From: Actinoplanes italicus
GTDB lineage: Bacteria > Actinomycetota > Actinomycetes > Mycobacteriales > Micromonosporaceae
Assembly (NCBI RefSeq): GCF_003001815.1
Contig: NZ_PVMZ01000003.1
Span: forward strand, 620,001 to 684,000
Direction: 5' to 3'
Length of the DNA stretch: 64,000 nucleotides
The notes under the pieces were generated by a model. It worked only from the letters and a program-made list of their open reading frames with translations, did no database searches and was not told the DNA's origin. Shown here piece by piece: positions 26,039-33,571 of the stretch. Both the position numbers and the translations under genes were made by a program. The first letter of the stretch is position 1. Each line of letters opens with the position of its first letter.

Positions 26039-26356
26039 TCAGGTGGTGGTGAAGAGGGCGCGGTCGGGTTGGAGGTCGGTGAAGTATTCGGCCAGCGGGG
26101 GCTGGGCCAGCGAGCCGCCGATCAGGGCTCGCCACTGGGCGAAGCGGTCGGTGCGGCGGAAGTTCTGCTCGTGGGCGTCGGGGCTGTCCCATTCGGTGAG
26201 GAGCACGAAGCGGGTGGGGGAGCCCAGGCCTCTTCGGAGCCGGACCGAGCGGCAACCGGGGCTGCCCGCGACCAGCGGCCGCGCCAGCTGGTAGGCATCG
26301 ACGAAGTCGTCCTCGCGGCCGGGAAGGACGTCGATCAGCGTGACTTCGAGAACCAT
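26039..26356 (-). CDS. antibiotic biosynthesis monooxygenase (ABM) family protein
   Basis: A 105-residue ferredoxin-like (dimeric alpha-beta barrel) protein of the ABM superfamily: VLEVTLIDVLPGREDDFVDAY at the start, then SPGCRSVRLRRGL and RFVLLTEWDSPDAHEQNFR. Members include heme-degrading and quinol monooxygenases and many uncharacterised proteins; the substrate here cannot be told. Haem-ligand residues of IsdG types are not apparent. It is a single gene, convergent to the repeat array and divergent from the terC leader. Confidence 0.85.
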   Translation of the reverse strand: MVLEVTLIDVLPGREDDFVDAYQLARPLVAGSPGCRSVRLRRGLGSPTRFVLLTEWDSPDAHEQNFRRTDRFAQWRALIGGSLAQPPLAEYFTDLQPDRALFTTT

Positions 26357-26598
26357 GCCCGCAAGCGTCCCATACGCACCGGATGGTCAGCATACTAGGA
26401 TGCCTGAGAGGCTGCGAGGACGCCGAAGTGGGCGGATCGTCGCTGGTCGAGGCGTAGGCTGAGGAAAACGGCGATGAATTGGTATGCCGAGACGTGTGGT
26501 GGATGTCGGTTTGCCCGGATGGGGCGTTTCGGCGGCGAGCTGTACCACTTCCCGGCTCCCGGTGTGCCGTTCGCGCCAAGGATGCGCAACAATGGCTC

Positions 26599-26780
26599 CT
26601 GTGGGAGGGGAGTATTCCCCCGCTCCGGTCTCGTCAACACGGAACGCCTCCAAGGCGAACCCGGGGCCGGTGGTCACGGAGGTTCAGATCCGTGGCGGAA
26701 GAGACCTCCGACAGTCGCACGTCGCTGTTCTCATCCCGATCACGGGTGGGCGCAGCGACGACCCGTGTCTGCCGGAGGTC
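26599..26780 (+). promoter_or_regulatory. yybP-ykoY manganese riboswitch and expression platform
   Basis: The aptamer has the family hallmarks: a P1 helix CTGT-G-GGAGG (26599-26608) pairing with CCTCC-G-ACAG (26705-26714), conserved GGGGAGTA (26607-26614), CGTCAACACGG and a closing segment CGGAAGAGACC. The platform is explicit: bases 26703-26714 can instead pair at 11 of 12 positions with 26769-26780, which contain the terC Shine-Dalgarno GGAGG (26774-26778). Metal binding would favour P1 and free the ribosome site. A CACGGGT/ACCCGTG hairpin (26741-26767) sits between. Confidence 0.85.
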
Positions 26781-26785
26781 CTTAA

Positions 26786-27778
26786 TTGAACGTTTCCGCC
26801 TGGGTCTGGGGCGCCACGCTGGTCGCGCTGATCGCGGTTCTCGCCGTCGATCTGCTCATCATCGGGCGTCGGCCACACGAGCCCAGCATGAAGGAAGCCG
26901 GCGGGTGGGTCGCGTTCTACGTGGGCCTCGCCGTGATCTTCGGTATCGGCGTCTGGATCACCGCTGGTGGGCAGGCGGCCGGTGAGTTCTACACCGGCTG
27001 GCTCACCGAGTATTCGCTGAGCGTCGACAACCTCTTCGTCTTCGTGATCATCATGGCCCGGTTCGCCGTGCCACGGCATCTTCAACAGAAGGTGCTGCTG
27101 ATCGGCATCGTGCTCGCGCTCGTCATGCGTGGCATCTTCATCGCCGCCGGCGCCGCCCTGATCACACAGTTCTCGTGGGTCTTCTACATCTTCGGCGCGT
27201 TCCTGGTCTACACGGCGATCACCCTGGTCAAGGGCGAGGACGACGACGAGGAGTTCAAGGAGAACATCCTCATCCGCTGGGCGAAGCGGGCCCTGCCGCT
27301 CTCCTCCGAGTTCGGCGACGGCAAGTTCCGCACGGTCTCGGCCACCGGCAAGCGCCTCTTCACGCCGATGCTCATCGTGATGATCGCTATCGGCACCACC
27401 GACCTGATCTTCGCGCTCGACTCCATCCCGGCGATCTTCGGCATCACCAAGGAGCCGTACCTGGTCTTCACCGCGAACGTCTTCGCGCTGATGGGTCTGC
27501 GGCAGCTGTTCTTCCTCCTTGGTGGCCTGCTGGAACGCCTCGTCTACCTCAACATCGGCCTCGCCGTGGTGCTCGCCTTCATCGGCGTCAAGCTCGTCCT
27601 CGAAGCCCTGCACACCAACAGCCTGTCGTTCATCAACGACGGCCACGGCTTCCACTGGGCGCCGGAGATCCCGATCTGGCTATCGCTCCTGGTGATCCTC
27701 GGCACTCTGGCCATAGCCACGGTCGCCAGCTTGGCGAAGACCTCCCGCGACAAGAAACGAGAGCTGCTGTCCAAGTAG
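26786..27778 (+). CDS. terC: TerC-family membrane protein (probable Mn2+ exporter)
   Basis: A 330-residue integral membrane protein of the TerC/Alx family with about eight to nine hydrophobic segments. Signature elements are EYSLSVDNLFVFVIIM near residues 75-90 and the second acidic helix IGTTDLIFALDSIPAIFGIT near 205-225; the paired Asp residues probably bind the metal. Members export manganese or help load metalloproteins. The start is TTG 26786 with GGAGG seven bases upstream. Control by a manganese riboswitch supports a Mn2+ efflux role over tellurite resistance. Confidence 0.92.
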   Translation: MNVSAWVWGATLVALIAVLAVDLLIIGRRPHEPSMKEAGGWVAFYVGLAVIFGIGVWITAGGQAAGEFYTGWLTEYSLSVDNLFVFVIIMARFAVPRHLQQKVLLIGIVLALVMRGIFIAAGAALITQFSWVFYIFGAFLVYTAITLVKGEDDDEEFKENILIRWAKRALPLSSEFGDGKFRTVSATGKRLFTPMLIVMIAIGTTDLIFALDSIPAIFGITKEPYLVFTANVFALMGLRQLFFLLGGLLERLVYLNIGLAVVLAFIGVKLVLEALHTNSLSFINDGHGFHWAPEIPIWLSLLVILGTLAIATVASLAKTSRDKKRELLSK

Positions 27779-27802
27779 CAGCAGCAAAAGAACCACCCGG
27801 CA

Positions 27803-27842
27803 CGGGCCCGGGCGACAGTGGTCGCCCGGGCCCGGCCTTTTC
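27803..27842 (+). terminator. intrinsic terminator of terC
   Basis: A perfect 14-bp GC-rich stem (27803-27816 with 27821-27834), loop AGTG, followed by GCCTTTT. Confidence 0.88.
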
Positions 27843-28174
27843 CGCTTCCGCCGAACCTTGCCGCCAGGCCCACGCCAGCTCACCGTGCAGGCTGCGAGAG
27901 TCGGCAGCCGCACACATTGCTGCTTCCCGTGCATCCCGGCCGGCCGCCGGCCTGCTTCCCGTGCGCCCCGGATGGCCGCCGGCGACAGCAGGGTCGCACG
28001 CAGGCAATACGTGATCGCTGATAGTGGCCCGGGCGACGCCAGCCTCGCACAGGACCCGTCCGTGTGCGCCTGCCGCCGCACGGCGAGCGGCGCATCCGAG
28101 CTTCGCGGACCGGTGCGGGGCGACGCGGCGGACAAGGGCCGGGTCGAACGATGCCGTGGCGGAGCGGGACGAGA
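27843..28174. other. gene-free region between terC and repeat array
   Basis: No supported gene. A direct repeat of about 31 bp beginning CTGCTTCCCGTGC is present twice between about 27920 and 27985. Confidence 0.45.
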
Positions 28175-28354
28175 CTCAGTGAAGCGCGCCGCAGGGAGCG
28201 AGAAGGGGGCGAGGTTGAGGCGTTCCTGGGCGGGCTCAGTGAAGCGGACCGCAGGGAGCGAGAAGGTGACGCGGCGGAGGCGTTCCTGAGTGGGCTCAGT
28301 GAAGCGTGCGGCAACGAGCGAGAAGGGGGGGGGCGAGGTTGAGGCGGCCTGGAC
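28175..28354. repeat. 60-bp tandem repeat, three units
   Basis: Units begin CTCAGTGAAGCG at 28175, 28235 and 28295, exactly 60 bp apart. In one + frame (28064-28342) they read as a 20-residue repeat of the type GLSEADRREREGDAAEAFLS, but there is no ribosome binding site or recognisable family, so coding is doubtful. The remaining 28355-28629 has nothing I can identify. Confidence 0.85.
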
Positions 28355-28629
28355 GGGTCACTCTCGGCTTGGCGGTGCGCGAGCTTCTTCAAGTGAGTGC
28401 GCCCCGGCGGTACCTCGTCCCGGACGGGGGAACAGCACGCCGGAAGAGGCATGGCAGGGTGCGTGCTTCAGACGTACAGCAGAAAAGGTCTTGATCGAAA
28501 CCGCAACCGGACCGCGAACCGGGAGAAAACGCCGGAACGCAAGGTTGGGGCGGCACACGGCGCACGGAGGGATCAAGCCTGACCGCCCAGAGCGGGCCAG
28601 GTGCCGCCAAACCGACCCGAACGCAACGC

Positions 28630-28658
28630 GGCCCGCCTCAGGAAACCCGAGGCGGGCC
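28630..28658 (-). terminator. terminator of typA
   Basis: A perfect 10-bp stem (28630-28639 with 28649-28658) with a 9-nt loop, 15 nt past the typA stop on the - strand. Confidence 0.75.
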
Positions 28659-28672
28659 GGACGTGAAGGAAC

Positions 28673-30535
28673 TTACTGGTGCTTACGCCGGGCGGCGGCA
28701 CGACCACGGGTCGTAGCGTCCAGAACCACCTTGCGGATGCGGACCGCGGCCGGGGTGACCTCGACGCATTCGTCCTCGCGGCAGAACTCGAGGGCCTGCT
28801 CGAGGCTGAGCTTGCGCGGCGGGATCAGTCGCTCGGTGTTGTCGGCGCTCGCGGCGCGCATGTTGGTGAGCTTCTTCTCCTTGGTGATGTTGACGTCCAT
28901 GTCGTCCTCGCGGGAGTTCTCGCCGACGATCATGCCTTCGTAGACCTCGGTGGTCGGTTCGACGAAGAGCTGGCCGCGTTCCTGCAGGTTGATCATGGCG
29001 AAGCCGGTGACCGCGCCTGCCCGGTCGGCGACGAGGGAGCCGTTCTGACGGGTACGCAGCTCGCCGAACCACGGCTCGTAGGCCTCGAACAGGTGGTGCA
29101 TGATGCCGGTGCCGCGGGTCTCGGTGAGGAACTCGGTGCGGAAACCGATCAGGCCACGTGCCGGGACGAGCCACTCCATGCGGAGCCAGCCGGTGCCGTG
29201 GTTGATCAGCTCCTCCATCCGGCCCTTGCGGGTGGACAGCAGCTGGGTGATGGCGCCCATGTACTCGTCGGGGGCGTCGATGGTGAGGCGCTCGACCGGC
29301 TCGTGGACCTTGCCGTCGATGGTCCGGGTGACGACCTGGGGCTTGCCGACGGTGAGCTCGTAGTTCTCCCGGCGCATCTGCTCAACCAGGATGGCGAGAG
29401 CAAGCTCACCACGGCCCTGGACCTCCCAGGCGTCGGGGCGGTCGGTGTTGAGGACGCGGAGCGACACGTTGCCGACGAGCTCCTTGTCGAGGCGGTCCTT
29501 GACCATGCGCGCGGTGACCTTGGCGCCCTTGACCTTGCCGACCAGCGGCGAGGTGTTGGTGCCGATGACCATCGAGATGGCCGGCTCGTCGACGGTGATC
29601 AGGGGGAGCGGGATCGGGTTCTCCGCGTCGGCGAGGGTCTCACCGATCATGATGTCGGGGATTCCGGCGAGGGCGATGATGTCGCCGGGGCCGGCGCTCT
29701 CGGCGGGCTTGCGCTCGAGGCCCTCGGTGACGAGCAGCTCGGAGATGCGCACGTTGCTGATGGTGCCGTCGGTCTTGCACCAGGCGACGGTCTGGCCCTT
29801 GCGGATGGTGCCCTCGTGGACGCGGCAGAGCGCGAGGCGGCCGAGGAACGGCGAGGCGTCGAGGTTGACCACGTGCGCCTGCAGCGGCGCGTCCTCGTGG
29901 AACTTCGGTGCCGGGATGGTGTCGAGGATGGTGCTGAACAGCACGTCGAGCGAGTCGCTGTCCTCGGGGACGGTGCCGTCCTTCGGCTGGTTCAGCGAGG
30001 CGATGCCGTCGCGGGCGCAGGCGTAGACGATCGGGAACTCGATCTGGTGTTCGTCGGCGTCGAGGTCGAGGAACAGCTCGTACGTCTCGTCGACGACCTC
30101 TTTGATGCGGGCGTCCGGCCGGTCCACCTTGTTGATGATCAGGATGATCGGCAGCTTGGCGTGCAGCGCCTTGCGGAGCACGAAGCGGGTCTGCGGCAGC
30201 GGGCCTTCGGAGGCGTCGACGAGCAGGGCGACGCCGTCGACCATGGTGAGGCCGCGCTCGACCTCACCGCCGAAGTCGGCGTGACCGGGGGTGTCGATGA
30301 TGTTGATGGTGACGGCTTCGCCCTCGGCGGGCTGGTAGCTGATCGCCGTGTTCTTGGCGAGAATGGTGATGCCCTTTTCCCGCTCCAGGTCCATGGAGTC
30401 CATGACGCGGTCGGCCATCTCGCCACGCGCGTGGGACTGGCTGCCCTGGCGCAGCATGGCGTCGACCAGGGTGGTTTTGCCATGGTCGACGTGAGCGATG
30501 ATGGCGACGTTGCGTAGGTCGGTGCGGGTCTGCAT
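28673..30535 (-). CDS. typA: ribosome-associated translational GTPase TypA/BipA
   Basis: EF-G-like GTPase that acts in ribosome assembly and stress adaptation, 620 residues. G1 is AHVDHGKTTLVDAM, the switch region contains EREKGITI, G3 is DTPGHADFGGEVERG, G4 NKVDRPDAR. Later come the domain II and EF-G-like domains and the BipA-specific carboxy domain (LVPARGLIGFRTEFLTETRGTG, FVEPTTEVYEGMIVGE). ATG 30535 (MQTRTDLRNVAI) matches homologues; ATG 30544 is close by and the frame is open to 30583. Divergent from the transglycosylase gene. Confidence 0.96.
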   Translation of the reverse strand: MQTRTDLRNVAIIAHVDHGKTTLVDAMLRQGSQSHARGEMADRVMDSMDLEREKGITILAKNTAISYQPAEGEAVTINIIDTPGHADFGGEVERGLTMVDGVALLVDASEGPLPQTRFVLRKALHAKLPIILIINKVDRPDARIKEVVDETYELFLDLDADEHQIEFPIVYACARDGIASLNQPKDGTVPEDSDSLDVLFSTILDTIPAPKFHEDAPLQAHVVNLDASPFLGRLALCRVHEGTIRKGQTVAWCKTDGTISNVRISELLVTEGLERKPAESAGPGDIIALAGIPDIMIGETLADAENPIPLPLITVDEPAISMVIGTNTSPLVGKVKGAKVTARMVKDRLDKELVGNVSLRVLNTDRPDAWEVQGRGELALAILVEQMRRENYELTVGKPQVVTRTIDGKVHEPVERLTIDAPDEYMGAITQLLSTRKGRMEELINHGTGWLRMEWLVPARGLIGFRTEFLTETRGTGIMHHLFEAYEPWFGELRTRQNGSLVADRAGAVTGFAMINLQERGQLFVEPTTEVYEGMIVGENSREDDMDVNITKEKKLTNMRAASADNTERLIPPRKLSLEQALEFCREDECVEVTPAAVRIRKVVLDATTRGRAAARRKHQ

Positions 30536-30698
30536 GACGTCCATTGTCCCCGGCTCACGTTGCCGTTCGTGACACGGGGTCAAGACCCGAATCTTGTGCT
30601 CTTCTGTCCTTTTTGAGGGGCCTGTGAAGGGGCAGCGAAGATCAACTAGCTGCTGCTAGCGTCGGTCATCGATGTCTTCATGGGGGAGGTGTGCATCG

Positions 30699-31484
30699 AT
30701 GAGTCGGCGCATCAGGATCGTGGCCGCGGTCACAGCGTTGCTGGTCGTGGCGGGGTGCGGGCAGGCCGGAGCGGGCGAGAAGGAGACGGTGGCCGCGCAG
30801 GCGCCGGTGTCGGTGGCGCCGACGGTCGAGGAGACGACGCCGGAGCCGGACCCGGAGCCGACGACGGAGAAGCCGAAGCCGAAGCCCACCACCAAGAAGC
30901 CCACGGCGAAACCGTCGCCGACCGAGGACCCCTTCAACATGCAGCTGCCGGACTGTGCCGAGTACGTCGGCAAGGCGGTGTCCCGGGCCAAGGCGAAGAC
31001 GGCGCTGAACGCGGCCGCCACGAAGGTGTACTGGCCGGGTTCGGCGCCGAAACTGAAGGTGCCGGCCGATCTGATCCGGGCGGTGGCGTGGCACGAGAGC
31101 GGCTGGGTGTCGAACATCCGCAACTGTGACGGCGGTTACGGTCTCATGCAGGTCATGCCGGACACCCAGGACTTCGTCAACCAGCGGTTCGAGAAGAGTT
31201 ACGACTCCAAGGACTACAGGCAGAACGCGATGCTGGGCGCCAACTACCTGGCCTGGCTGACGAAGTACTTCGGAGAGAAGTACTTCAAGAAGAACTACGA
31301 CCTGAGCGCGTCGAAGTGCAAGTCGGACGCGTCACCCTGCCTGCTCAATCTGGTGGCCGACGCGTACAACATGGGGTTCGGCTCGACCGAGGAGGCTTAC
31401 CTCGACGGCAAGAAGCTCTCCAACCCGGAGTACGTCCACCTCATCCGGGCGAACATGCGTGAGTGTGACTGCGACCGGTTCTGA
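30699..31484 (+). CDS. lytic transglycosylase-domain lipoprotein
   Basis: A 261-residue exported protein. Residues 1-20 form a lipoprotein signal with lipobox VAGC; residues 25-85 are a Glu/Pro/Lys/Thr-rich wall-spanning linker; the carboxy part is an SLT-type domain with the catalytic Glu in AVAWHESGWVSN, then GGYGLMQVMPDTQ and AMLGANYLAWL. It probably cleaves peptidoglycan to anhydromuropeptides at the cell surface. Paired cysteines (RECDCDRF, KCKSDASPC) suggest disulfides. ATG 30699 has GGGGGAGG about ten bases upstream. Confidence 0.88.
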   Translation: MSRRIRIVAAVTALLVVAGCGQAGAGEKETVAAQAPVSVAPTVEETTPEPDPEPTTEKPKPKPTTKKPTAKPSPTEDPFNMQLPDCAEYVGKAVSRAKAKTALNAAATKVYWPGSAPKLKVPADLIRAVAWHESGWVSNIRNCDGGYGLMQVMPDTQDFVNQRFEKSYDSKDYRQNAMLGANYLAWLTKYFGEKYFKKNYDLSASKCKSDASPCLLNLVADAYNMGFGSTEEAYLDGKKLSNPEYVHLIRANMRECDCDRF

Positions 31485-31559
31485 GCCGGGGCGGTCCCAG
31501 GGCCGCCGGAGTCGCGAGCTACACTGGTCGGCGGACCCGAGACCCCGTTACCAGCCGTT

Positions 31560-31589
31560 TTGACCCTCTCGTTGATGCGGTAGTAAGGT
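31560..31589 (+). promoter_or_regulatory. promoter of the L11 paralogue
   Basis: TTGACC (31560-31565) and TAAGGT (31584-31589) are separated by 18 bases. The predicted transcript starts near 31596, giving a leader of about 70 nt. Confidence 0.5.
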
Positions 31590-31620
31590 CTCGGGGTTGT
31601 CGTGTGTCGTTGATGCTGGC

Positions 31621-31647
31621 GAGCTGCGTTGTCTCGGCCCGCAGCTC
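31621..31647 (+). promoter_or_regulatory. leader hairpin before the L11 paralogue
   Basis: A perfect 8-bp stem GAGCTGCG/CGCAGCTC (31621-31628 with 31640-31647) and an 11-nt loop end six bases before the Shine-Dalgarno AAGGAG. It is a possible site for translational autoregulation. Confidence 0.45.
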
Positions 31648-31667
31648 ACCCTAAGGAGCCTTACCCA

Positions 31668-32093
31668 ATGCCTCCCAAGAAGAAGACCCATGAGGTAACC
31701 CTCGCGCTTGAGGCGGGTAACGCCGCGATGGTCGACCTCGGTAAGATGCTCGGCCCGACCGGTGCCAACATGCGCGCCGTCAAGGTGGAGTACGACGAGG
31801 CCACGTCGAAGAACCGGGGCGAGATCATCCCGGTCATCGTGTCGGTCTACGAGGACCGCAGCCACACGCTGGCCTACAAGACGCCGCCGACCAGCTTCCT
31901 CATCCGGAAGACCCTCGGCATCAACTCCGGCGCCGCCAACCCGCTGACCACCACGGTCGGCACGCTGAGCAGCGACCAGATCAAGGCGATCGCCGAGCGC
32001 AAGCTGCCGGACCTCAACGCGAACGACCTCGACGCCGCGATCAAGATCGTCGCCGGCACCGCCCGCTCCATGGGTGTCAAGGTTCCGTCCTGA
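31668..32093 (+). CDS. divergent second ribosomal protein L11 (uL11 paralogue)
   Basis: A 141-residue protein, the normal L11 length. The carboxy-terminal rRNA-binding domain is well kept (YKTPPTSFLIRKTLGINSG, DQIKAIAERKLPDLNANDL, IVAGTARSMGVKV) and the core GEIIPVIVSVYEDRS is typical. The amino-terminal domain differs: the proline-rich APPVGPALG helix of standard L11 is replaced by AAMVDLGKMLG, and a few residues are missing before it. The usual rplK lies with nusG and rplA, not here, so this is probably a second copy. ATG 31668 has AAGGAG nine bases upstream. It has its own promoter and terminator. Confidence 0.88.
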   Translation: MPPKKKTHEVTLALEAGNAAMVDLGKMLGPTGANMRAVKVEYDEATSKNRGEIIPVIVSVYEDRSHTLAYKTPPTSFLIRKTLGINSGAANPLTTTVGTLSSDQIKAIAERKLPDLNANDLDAAIKIVAGTARSMGVKVPS

Positions 32094-32111
32094 GCTCCAA
32101 GCACCACTGAT

Positions 32112-32145
32112 CGGGCCCCGGTTCTCACCGGGGCCCGTTCTTTTT
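32112..32145. terminator. intrinsic terminator of the L11 paralogue
   Basis: A perfect 10-11 bp stem, loop TCTC, followed by GTTCTTTTT. It overlaps the 3' end of the convergent ClpP-like gene. Confidence 0.9.
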
Positions 32146-32742
32146 CGGGGCCACCACCTCGCCGATCAGGCCGTACTCGAGGGCCTCGGCAGCGGTCAGG
32201 CGCCGCCCTGCGGACAGGTCGTCCTCGATCCGGCTCCGCGGCTTGCCGGTGATCTCGGCGAGGCGGACCACGACCTCCTCGAGCTCGCGCAGGTGCTGCC
32301 CCGCGGCGGCCGCGACCTCGTCGGCGGTCCCGGTCACCCCCGCGGCGCGCGGTTCGTTCAGCCTGAAACGGGCATGCCGGTACGCCGCGCGCTGATCCGC
32401 CGCGGCCAGGACCGCCAGCGCCGCCCCGCCCGCCTCGGCGGTGACCAGGGCATGCACCGGCGCGGACAGCGCGTCCATCACGTCCACCACCGACAGCGCG
32501 GCGCTCAGGTCCCCGCCCGGACTGGATACGTGCAGGTGGATCGCCTCCGGCCCCGCCGAGTCCAGGGTGAGCAGGGCGGCCGCGATCCCGGTGGCGGTCT
32601 CCGCGGTGAGCTGGCCGCGCAGCATCACGATCCGCTGGTCGAAGAGCCGTTCCTCCAGCCAGCCCGGCAGGCCGGGTCCACCGGGCGGCAGATGCGGTGG
32701 CTGCCACTCCGGCTGATGGTGTGGGTGCGGGTACAACGGCAT
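32125..32742 (-). CDS. ClpP-like protein lacking catalytic Ser and His
   Basis: A 205-residue member of the ClpP/crotonase fold. Conserved ClpP landmarks are RIVMLRGQLT, HVSSPGGDLSAALSVVDVM and the tail GRRLTAAEALEYGLIGEVV. Aligned to active ClpP, the catalytic serine of the AASMG motif is replaced by glycine (AEAGGAA) and the histidine of MHQP by asparagine (RLNEP). It therefore looks inactive, like ClpR pseudo-subunits. The first 30 residues are Pro/His-rich. A TAGGCT box lies 6 nt before the ATG, so it is likely leaderless. Its partner is unknown; the active clpP genes are elsewhere. Confidence 0.85.
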   Translation of the reverse strand: MPLYPHPHHQPEWQPPHLPPGGPGLPGWLEERLFDQRIVMLRGQLTAETATGIAAALLTLDSAGPEAIHLHVSSPGGDLSAALSVVDVMDALSAPVHALVTAEAGGAALAVLAAADQRAAYRHARFRLNEPRAAGVTGTADEVAAAAGQHLRELEEVVVRLAEITGKPRSRIEDDLSAGRRLTAAEALEYGLIGEVVAPKKNGPR

Positions 32743-32805
32743 GACGCCAGCCTATCCAGCACGACGCGAAACGCGCCGATAACCGCGAGGGGCTAGGGTC
32801 CGGCC

Positions 32806-33546
32806 ATGTCCGGACCGCGGCGCCGTTCCGCCCTGCTCGCCCGGCTCGCCGACCGCCCGGCCGGCAGCGTGCGCAGCGCGATCGTCGACGAGTTGCGGGC
32901 GATCATCCTGTACGGCGAGGTCCCGCCCGGTTCGGCGATACCGCTGGACGGGGTGGCGACCGCGTTCGGGGTGAGCCGGATCCCGGTACGTGAGGCGCTG
33001 ATGACGCTGATCGGCGAGGGCCTGGTCGATCACCGGCCGAACGGCGGCTACCGGGTGGCGATGATGACGGCCCGGGAGTTCGGCGAGATCTACCTGGTCC
33101 GCGAGGCCCTGGAATCGGCGGCGCTGCGGGTGGCGGTGGCCGGGGCGACCGCCGAGGACGACCGGCTGGCCCGGGCTGCGCTGCGGGCGCTCGACGAGGC
33201 GATCGAGACCGGTGACGACGGGGCGGCCTATCACCGGGAGAGCCGGCGGTTCCATCTGGCGCTGATCAACCCGTGCCGGATGCGGCGGCTGCTGAACATG
33301 CTCGAGTCGGCGTGGAACATGACCGAACCCCTGCGGCCGATGACGCACCTGACCGGCTCGGACCGTGAACTGCTGCACGCCGATCACGCCGTGATGCTGG
33401 CCGCCTTCCTGCGGCGCGACGCGGATGCGCTGGGCCGGGCCTGCGCCGGCCACCATGCCCGGCTGCAACGGTTCATCTCGGCGTTGCCGCAGCACACCGG
33501 GCTGTTCGTGGAGGAGAAAGATATACGGTTCAGCACATCCGGGTGA
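32806..33546 (+). CDS. GntR/FadR-family transcriptional regulator
   Basis: A 246-residue regulator with an amino-terminal winged helix (about residues 20-85: IVDELRAIILYGEVPPGSAI, GVSRIPVREALMTLIGEGLV) and a carboxy-terminal FCD ligand domain (about 100-220: YLVREALESAAL, HRESRRFHLALI, HADHAVMLAAF, GHHARL) with His residues typical of metal/carboxylate binding. It lies directly upstream of an NCS1 transporter and a racemase-like gene and probably controls them in response to a hydantoin, allantoin or nucleobase-like compound (inference). A TAGGGT box 6 nt before ATG 32806 suggests a leaderless mRNA. Confidence 0.9.
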   Translation: MSGPRRRSALLARLADRPAGSVRSAIVDELRAIILYGEVPPGSAIPLDGVATAFGVSRIPVREALMTLIGEGLVDHRPNGGYRVAMMTAREFGEIYLVREALESAALRVAVAGATAEDDRLARAALRALDEAIETGDDGAAYHRESRRFHLALINPCRMRRLLNMLESAWNMTEPLRPMTHLTGSDRELLHADHAVMLAAFLRRDADALGRACAGHHARLQRFISALPQHTGLFVEEKDIRFSTSG

Positions 33547-33571
33547 AACAGCGGCTCCCTAGCGTGACCGC

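Noticed and set aside
28679..30517. 612-codon open frame on the + strand opposite typA
   Set aside because: Antisense shadow of a well-conserved GTPase; composition is Gly/Asp/Val-rich without motifs.
30584..30698. ydaO (cyclic di-AMP) riboswitch before the lytic transglycosylase
   Set aside because: Such riboswitches often precede wall hydrolase genes in actinobacteria, but the interval is only 115 nt and lacks the conserved ydaO segments.
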